NCBI GenBank assembly: GCA_023410595.1
Contig: JAEYPO010000007.1
Location: 1 to 64,000, forward strand
From: Bacillota bacterium
GTDB lineage: Bacteria; Bacillota; Clostridia; Christensenellales; SZUA-584
DNA: 64,000 bases
Direction of reading: 5' to 3'
Position numbers and translations under genes: made by a program. The notes under the pieces are model-generated. The model had not been told where the DNA came from. It did no database searches and was given only the letters and a program-made list of their open reading frames with translations. Below, piece by piece: positions 59,073 to 64,000 of the stretch; position 1 is the first letter of the stretch; the number at the start of each line of letters is the position of its first letter.

Positions 59073-60794
59073 TTACCATTTTACTATCCTGTAATAGACA
59101 TGGGCGGTTAAGCGGTACACGACGAGGTAAAGCAGCGCGAACACCGCGCATACGACGCCTATACACCCAAGCACCAGCCCTAAATCATAGAGCATGAACA
59201 CCTGCAGCATGTTAGCCATTATCTTCGAGGCGAACACCATGTGCAGTATCGTCATTGCGAGCGGTATGAAGAACACCCAAAGTACCTGCCGGTTTATCGT
59301 GGATTTCACCTGCTTGTCGTCCATGCCGACCTTTTGGAGTATAGCAAACTGCTCTTTGTCCTCATACCCTTCTGATACCTGCTTGAAGTAGATTATGAGC
59401 ACCGTCACCGCAAGGAACAGTATGCCGAAGAACGAGCCAAGGAACAGCAGGCCCCCGTACATGCCGTAGCCGTCCTGCCGGGCGGAGAACACGTCGCTGT
59501 ACGAGACTGTATCCTCTGCGAATGTGCGGCGGTAGAGATCTTTTAAGCCTTCGACGAACTTTAAGCAATCCTCTTCCGCGCCCTCAACGTCGAAGCGCAT
59601 CGCCCCGTCAAAGTATATGAGGCCGGAAGTATCGACCCATACGGAATCCTCGCTTACAAAGTTGTTGCGCTTTATGTCCTCTCCGGGCGGGAGCTCGTGG
59701 ATTAGCTTTGATTTGTCCGCGCTTAATGCGACGTTGTAATCGCCTGCGAGCGCCGTTATGGCGCTGTCAAAATTGCTGATTGCCTCTGCGCCCTTATCGG
59801 GGTCTATACTTATGCTTACGTCGTACGGGTACATTGACGAAAGCATATCCTCCTGCCCCAAGTACAGCGAGAGCGTGCCCGACACAGTGACAATAAGCAT
59901 AGTGGAGAGTATGCATATCGTCGCGAGCGATTTGGCGTTCTGCCGCATACGCTGGAACATGTCGCCTATGGCTATGAAGTTTCGCGGCTTGTAATACAGC
60001 TTTTTGTTGGCGCGCAGCAGCCTAAGCGCGGCTATGCTGCCCGACGTGAACAGTATATTGGTCGCGAGTATTACGAGTATGGCGAGCAGGAAGAACACGC
60101 CGAGCGCTGTGGCAGGAGAGTCTATGCTCCAGGCGTAATAGTACGCGGCGATAAGACACAGAAGGCCGAATATCGAGAGCGGAATAAGCAGCTTTGAATC
60201 CTTCTCGCCCCGTTTTTCGCTGCTCATAAGCTCTATGGGGCTTGAAAGCCTCACCTGCCTTAAGTTGAGCAGCGACGTTATGACAAACACGGCGAGGAAC
60301 AGGCAGAGCGTTATTATATAGGCGGTGGGTTCTATTATGAACACGCTGCCCGCCGCAGCTCGTATCATCTTAAGCAGCAGCAAAAACAGCAGCCTGCCGA
60401 ATACAAGTGCGAGAGCCGCGCCTATAATTAAGCCAAAGCCCAGCGTGATAAGGTTTTCCCATACCAATACGCGCCCGACGTGACGCTTTTCCAGCCCGAG
60501 TATGCCGTACAGCCCGAATTCCTTTTTGCGCCTGCCCACGATAAAGTTGTTTATGTAGACCATGAAGAAAAACGCAAACACCGAAAACACTACTAGCCCG
60601 AAACCGAACAGCATGGAAGCCGTTTTGCCCGACGGCAGATTCGCGAGTCCTTTGGAAAACATGAGCCCGCCTATGAGTAGGTACACGGCGCTTATTATAG
60701 CGGTCGTGAGTATATAAGGGTAAAAAGTTCTGCGGTCGCGCTTGATGTTGCTCCACGCGAGCTTAAGATAAAACGCCTTAGCCAATGTCCGCAC
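59073..60794 (-). CDS. Bce-type ABC transporter permease (FtsX family)
   Basis: 573 residues, start GTG overlapping the ATPase gene end. Eight to ten membrane helices with an extracellular domain of about 150 residues between about 305 and 455, the hallmark of BceB/VraG/YxdM permeases that detect peptide antibiotics. FtsX-like segments flank it (NFIVGRRKKEFGLYGILGLEK near 87). Such transporters signal flux to a dedicated BceS kinase, which is encoded 1.6 kb upstream. Confidence 0.9.
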   Translation of the reverse strand: MRTLAKAFYLKLAWSNIKRDRRTFYPYILTTAIISAVYLLIGGLMFSKGLANLPSGKTASMLFGFGLVVFSVFAFFFMVYINNFIVGRRKKEFGLYGILGLEKRHVGRVLVWENLITLGFGLIIGAALALVFGRLLFLLLLKMIRAAAGSVFIIEPTAYIITLCLFLAVFVITSLLNLRQVRLSSPIELMSSEKRGEKDSKLLIPLSIFGLLCLIAAYYYAWSIDSPATALGVFFLLAILVILATNILFTSGSIAALRLLRANKKLYYKPRNFIAIGDMFQRMRQNAKSLATICILSTMLIVTVSGTLSLYLGQEDMLSSMYPYDVSISIDPDKGAEAISNFDSAITALAGDYNVALSADKSKLIHELPPGEDIKRNNFVSEDSVWVDTSGLIYFDGAMRFDVEGAEEDCLKFVEGLKDLYRRTFAEDTVSYSDVFSARQDGYGMYGGLLFLGSFFGILFLAVTVLIIYFKQVSEGYEDKEQFAILQKVGMDDKQVKSTINRQVLWVFFIPLAMTILHMVFASKIMANMLQVFMLYDLGLVLGCIGVVCAVFALLYLVVYRLTAHVYYRIVKW

Positions 60795-61545
60795 CCCCGT
60801 CCGAAAGCACAGAGAGATTGGCGACTATGCGCTCGAAAAACGCGCGGCTGTCGTCGCTGCCGCGGTAGATCTGCGAGAATATCTCGCCGTCGCGTATGAA
60901 TAGCACCCGCGAGGCGTAGCTAGCGGCAAGCGTCGAGTGCGTCACCATAAGTATCGTCTTGCCGGCTTCGTTGAGCGCGCGGAAGTTGCCCAAAAGATTA
61001 GCGGACGACTTCGAGTCGAGCGCGCCGGTGGGCTCGTCGGCGAGTATGAGCCGCGGATTCGTTATTACCGCGCGCGCCACGGCCGTGCGCTGCTTTTCGC
61101 CGCCCGACACCTCGTAAGGGAATTTACCCAGCAGCGGCGTTATGCCCAACATTTCGGCTATCGGCTTAAGGCGCTGTTCCATCTCGGCAATGGGCGTCTG
61201 CGAAAGCACGAGAGGCAGCAGTATGTTGTCCTTAACGGAAAAGCTGTCGAGCAGATTGAAGTCCTGGAATACGAACCCTAAGTGCCTGCGGCGAAACTCG
61301 GACATCTCGCGGTCGCGTATATCCGAAAAACTCTTGCCGTCCAGCATTACGTCGCCTTCCGTCGGGCGGTCGAGCGACGCTATTATGTTGAGCAGCGTAG
61401 TCTTGCCGCTGCCCGACGGCCCCATTATCGCGATAAACTCGCTCTCACTGACCTCGAAGCTTACATGATTAAGCGCGACGCATTGCTGTATCCTGAGCTT
61501 CGTGTAATAAACTTTTTTAATATTGCTTACTTTAAGCAGTTCCAT
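60778..61545 (-). CDS. Bce-type ABC transporter ATPase
   Basis: 255 residues from ATG 61545 after GGAGG. Walker A GPSGSGKTTLLNIIASLD near 41, signature EVSGGEKQRTAVARAVI, Walker B LILADEPTGALDSKSS and switch MVTHST. The longer frame upstream carries no ribosome site and runs through the promoter region. Matches BceA/LolD-like ATPases. It overlaps the permease start by 17 bp. Has its own promoter after the terminator of the upstream genes. Confidence 0.93.
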   Translation of the reverse strand: MELLKVSNIKKVYYTKLRIQQCVALNHVSFEVSESEFIAIMGPSGSGKTTLLNIIASLDRPTEGDVMLDGKSFSDIRDREMSEFRRRHLGFVFQDFNLLDSFSVKDNILLPLVLSQTPIAEMEQRLKPIAEMLGITPLLGKFPYEVSGGEKQRTAVARAVITNPRLILADEPTGALDSKSSANLLGNFRALNEAGKTILMVTHSTLAASYASRVLFIRDGEIFSQIYRGSDDSRAFFERIVANLSVLSDGGADIG

Positions 61546-61576
61546 GTTTGTCCTCCAAAATATTTCATGTCGGGGT

Positions 61577-61605
61577 ACCCAAAAAATCGTGAGATTATTT
61601 TGGGT
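61577..61605 (-). promoter_or_regulatory. Inverted repeat in the leader of the Bce-type ABC genes
   Basis: ACCCAAAA (61577-61584) and TTTTGGGT (61598-61605) are perfect complements. They lie just downstream of a TATAAT (61624-61619 on the minus strand), so this could be a binding site or RNA hairpin in the 5' untranslated region. Confidence 0.5.
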
Positions 61606-61627
61606 GGTATGGAGCAATATTATAACG

Positions 61628-61656
61628 AAAAAAGCCCCGCATCCATCGCGGCGGCT
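61628..61656 (-). terminator. Terminator of the response-regulator/kinase/AAA transcript
   Basis: On the minus strand AGCC-g-CCGC, seven-base loop, GCGGGGCT with one bulged base, followed by six T residues. Confidence 0.75.
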
Positions 61657-61687
61657 TACATTTTGCGCCCGCAAACGAACATTTTTG

Positions 61688-62419
61688 TCATGTTGCGTCG
61701 TCGTCGAACAGATAATGTATCATGCGCCCCGGCTGATCGAGAAACTGCTTTGTGAGCGCGTAATGCTCGCACTGCTCGTATTTTACGCTTTTCAGGCCGC
61801 CTTGCGTTATCTCATATATCGTCGCACCCGGGTAGGCGAGCAATATGGGGGAGTGCGTAGCGATGATGAACTGGGAATTTTTATCGGCAAGGCGCTTTAT
61901 CTCTGTCAGCAGCGTCATCTGCCGCGAGGGCGAAAGCGCAGCTTCCGGCTCGTCGAGTATATAAAGGCCGCTGCCCCGAAAACGGTTTTGTACGAGCGAC
62001 ATGAAGCTCTCGCCGTGCGACTGGCAGTGCAGCGACTGCCCGCCGTAACCGCCGAGGTCTAGCCTTAAGTCGTCCACCTGCGTCGCGACGTTGTAGAAGC
62101 TTTCGGCGCGCAGGAAAAACCCGTCCTTTTCGTGTGCGGCCTTGGAAAGCGTCAGATAGTTATGCAGGTTAGAAGACGTCTGCTTTGTGGAAAAATTGAA
62201 GTTCTTAGAGCCGCCCTCCGCGTTGAACCCGGCGCATATGGCTATCGCTTCGATTATGGTAGACTTTCCCGTTCCGTTCTCGCCCACAAAGAACGTGACG
62301 TTACTCGTAAAATCCAGTTTCTTTGCCTTTTGCAGCCATTTGACGACGGGCAGGCCTGTTAAGTACGTGCGCTCCTGTATTGGCTTTATCATCACCTGTT
62401 TTATATATAAGCGTTCCAT
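61688..62419 (-). CDS. Predicted AAA ATPase (COG3910-like)
   Basis: 243 residues from ATG 62419 after AGGTG. Walker A FFVGENGTGKSTIIEAIA, Walker B GLYILDEPEAALSPSRQMTLL, and the His of IIATHSPILLAYPGATIYEI are in place, as in ABC-type AAA_21/OLD-like ATPases without a coiled-coil arm. Function of the group is unknown. It sits between the kinase and ABC genes of a Bce-type module, an unusual position, with only a 5-base gap from the kinase gene. Confidence 0.8.
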   Translation of the reverse strand: MERLYIKQVMIKPIQERTYLTGLPVVKWLQKAKKLDFTSNVTFFVGENGTGKSTIIEAIAICAGFNAEGGSKNFNFSTKQTSSNLHNYLTLSKAAHEKDGFFLRAESFYNVATQVDDLRLDLGGYGGQSLHCQSHGESFMSLVQNRFRGSGLYILDEPEAALSPSRQMTLLTEIKRLADKNSQFIIATHSPILLAYPGATIYEITQGGLKSVKYEQCEHYALTKQFLDQPGRMIHYLFDDDAT

Positions 62420-62424
62420 AGCGT

Positions 62425-63414
62425 TCACCTGAATATGTCTGTGTCGGGGCTTGGGAACGAGAGCAGCACCTTCGTGCCTTTGCCGACGGCAGATTCGACG
62501 CGGATAGCGATTCTAAGCGCGTCCGCTGCCTTTTTGGCGAGATAAAGGCCGACGCCCGAGGCGCGGCTGTCGAGCCTCCCGTTGTAGCCCGTATAGCCTT
62601 TAGTAAATATGCGCGGCAGGTCTTCCGGGCGGATACCTATGCCGCTGTCCTCTATGACGAGCTGGCGGTTTTGCATGTACACGCGTATGCCGCCCGACAT
62701 AGTATACTTTATCGCGTTGGAGACTATCTGTTCCAGTATAAAAAGCAGCCAGCGCCTGTCACTCATAACGGCGGCGTCGATGGGCGATATATCCGCCGAA
62801 AGCCTTTTATACACGAACAGCACGCCGAACTTTTTCACGCTCTCATGGACGATACCGCCAAGGTCGCAGCGCTCTATAACGAGGTCGGAAGAGATGTCGG
62901 AAAGCTTTACATACCGAAGAGCCATATCCGCGTACTGCTCTATCTTGAAAAGCTCCTGTTTTATCACTCCCGCCGCTGCGTCGTCCGTCTGCGACAGCAC
63001 GAGGCTTAGCGCAGCAATCGGAGTCTTTATCTGATGCACCCACAGCGTGTAGTATTCGAGCGAATCGCTGTACGACATGGACAGCCGTTTCTTTATGGCG
63101 TCATAAGCTACGCCCAGCTTGCGCATGGCTTCCACGTAGTCCGCTTCCAGCGCGTTGGCGGGCTCGGGCAGCTCGCGAGAGGCGGTGAGCAGCGTGGCGG
63201 ACAGCGCTTCGAGCATGCGTTTGCGCCGCGTGAAACGTATGCCGTCCACAAGCAGTATTATGAACAAAAAAAAGCTGATGAGCAGCACGGCGTAACGTGC
63301 ATACACCATGTCCTGGTTAGCGAGGTGCATTACGACAAGCACTATGGTTACGCAGATTACGTAAAACATGAGAAGCGGCAGGCGGTATTTTAAGTAAGAC
63401 AGCAGCTTAGTCAT
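62425..63414 (-). CDS. BceS-like sensor histidine kinase
   Basis: 329 residues. Two closely spaced membrane helices at about 12-30 and 37-57 with almost no extracellular loop (intramembrane-sensing class), then a dimerisation domain whose phospho-acceptor lies in YYTLWVHQIKTPIAALS near residue 127 (HQIKTP, the BceS variant) and the ATPase domain (NAIKYT, GVGLYLAKKAAD). Activity depends on the partner transporter in this family. Overlaps the response regulator gene by 8 bp. Confidence 0.92.
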   Translation of the reverse strand: MTKLLSYLKYRLPLLMFYVICVTIVLVVMHLANQDMVYARYAVLLISFFLFIILLVDGIRFTRRKRMLEALSATLLTASRELPEPANALEADYVEAMRKLGVAYDAIKKRLSMSYSDSLEYYTLWVHQIKTPIAALSLVLSQTDDAAAGVIKQELFKIEQYADMALRYVKLSDISSDLVIERCDLGGIVHESVKKFGVLFVYKRLSADISPIDAAVMSDRRWLLFILEQIVSNAIKYTMSGGIRVYMQNRQLVIEDSGIGIRPEDLPRIFTKGYTGYNGRLDSRASGVGLYLAKKAADALRIAIRVESAVGKGTKVLLSFPSPDTDIFR

Positions 63415-64000
63415 GTATGGCGTAGCCTTCCCCCTTGTACGTCACGATACAATCCGCAAAACCCGCGGCCTCCAGCGTTTTGCGGAGACGGTTGACGTTG
63501 ACGGTGAGCGTGTTGTCGTCCACAAACTCGTCGCTGTCCCACAGGGTAAGCATGAGCTGCTCGCGGCTTATTATATTGCCCTTATTCATCAGCAGCTGCT
63601 GCAGTATGCGCGCCTCGTTCCGCGTAAGCTGCGTGCGCGAGCCACCGTTTATAAGGCATAGCGCGCCCGTATCGAGCACGGCGCCTTTAAGCGTTAGTGG
63701 GCTCTTAAGCTCATAGTCGTATGCGCGCCGCAGCATGGCTTGCACCTTGGCGGTAAGCACCTCCCGTGATACCGGCTTTGTTATATAGTCGTCCCCGCCC
63801 ATGTTTACGGCCATTACGACATCCATATTGTCGCTGCGGGAAGAAAGGAATATTACGGGAACTTTAGAATGCTTTCTTATCTCCCCGCACCAGTAATAGC
63901 CGTTATAAAACGGCAGTGAAATATCCATCAGAATAAGATGCGGCGATATTCTTTCGAATGTGCTCACTATGTCAGAGAAGTCGTCCGCGGCGTGCGCCTC
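63407..64000 (-). CDS. BceR-like response regulator, 5' end beyond the window
   Basis: The open frame runs off the window edge, so the first roughly 30-40 residues of the receiver domain are missing. Visible: the phospho-acceptor region LILMDISLPFYNGYYWC, PVIFLSSRSDNMD, YITKPVS, and a C-terminal winged helix (LTRNEARILQQLLMNKGNII ... LTVNVNRLRKTLEAAG). The in-frame ATG-like start at 63967 is internal (family members begin about 40 residues earlier). Partner of the intramembrane-sensing kinase. Confidence 0.9.
   Translation of the reverse strand, partial: EAHAADDFSDIVSTFERISPHLILMDISLPFYNGYYWCGEIRKHSKVPVIFLSSRSDNMDVVMAVNMGGDDYITKPVSREVLTAKVQAMLRRAYDYELKSPLTLKGAVLDTGALCLINGGSRTQLTRNEARILQQLLMNKGNIISREQLMLTLWDSDEFVDDNTLTVNVNRLRKTLEAAGFADCIVTYKGEGYAIHD

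Overview
The window looks like chromosome from an anaerobic, probably gut-associated member of the Clostridia (Bacillota). Pointers are a fused IspD-IspF enzyme plus IspE (MEP isoprenoid pathway), a SAM-I riboswitch in front of metK, a VanG-type glycopeptide-response cluster, a Bce-type peptide-sensing module, a ComF/RecD2 pair, RqcP and many lipoproteins. Base composition is moderately G+C-rich with GC-rich third positions. A few AT-rich genes (about 10.9-11.4, 26.6-27.5 and the RAYT near 1 kb) stand out as possible imports. No rRNA, tRNA, phage, plasmid or CRISPR locus was found.

Layout. 0-6.1 kb (minus strand): a 3'-truncated alpha/beta hydrolase, a REP-associated transposase inside its own repeats, queT-leuS, and ispDF-rqcP. 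6.2-10.3 kb: a membrane glycosyltransferase, a GNAT enzyme, radC, an FmdB-type zinc ribbon and corA with a long structured leader. 10.55-10.9 kb: a structured non-coding RNA with its own near-consensus promoter. 10.9-15.3 kb: isochorismatase-like hydrolase, ispE-rsmG behind a QueG-like iron-sulfur protein, a small lipoprotein and a TtcA-like enzyme. 15.4-20.4 kb (plus): a small export protein, SAM-I riboswitch and metK, a GntR-regulated ABC operon whose ATPase is frameshifted, and a cupin. 20.7-30.5 kb: a Pro/Cys-rich repeat protein, a duplicated fragment of recD2, an unknown membrane protein, recD2-comF, an internally duplicated lipoprotein, an HD hydrolase, an aminotransferase, GrpB and a lipoprotein.

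30.6-40.1 kb (minus): a P-type cation ATPase behind a consensus promoter and a roughly 230-nt leader that can fold into mutually exclusive terminator and anti-terminator stems; a znuA-znuC-znuB-zur operon with a Zur-like box at its promoter; a secreted GH3 enzyme; and a membrane protein with a duplicated domain. 40.3-45.2 kb (plus): vanR-vanS-vanG-vanXY-vanT, with matching 11-bp-period boxes in front of vanR and vanG. 45.3-55.1 kb: a 46-residue EF-hand-like protein, a polysaccharide deacetylase, a second two-component system, three tandem lipoprotein paralogues (DUF6034-like), and an RbsD/FucU protein. An identical composite motif (TTACAA-N5-TTACAR-N5-TGAATA) lies upstream of the second two-component system and of the first two paralogues, which implies a local regulon. 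55.4-64 kb (minus): HelD, an AraC-GNAT fusion, a GNAT gene broken by one nonsense codon, and a Bce-type module (response regulator, kinase, an AAA ATPase, ABC ATPase and permease) that runs off the window end.

Much of the region deals with the cell envelope and metals: two leader-controlled metal transporters, a zinc-uptake operon, a peptidoglycan-precursor resistance system, an antimicrobial-peptide ABC system and a candidate envelope-stress lipoprotein regulon. The most promising undescribed items are the P-type ATPase leader, the two-component/triple-lipoprotein regulon, the ncRNA at 10.6 kb and the RAYT gene with its own REP inside the reading frame.
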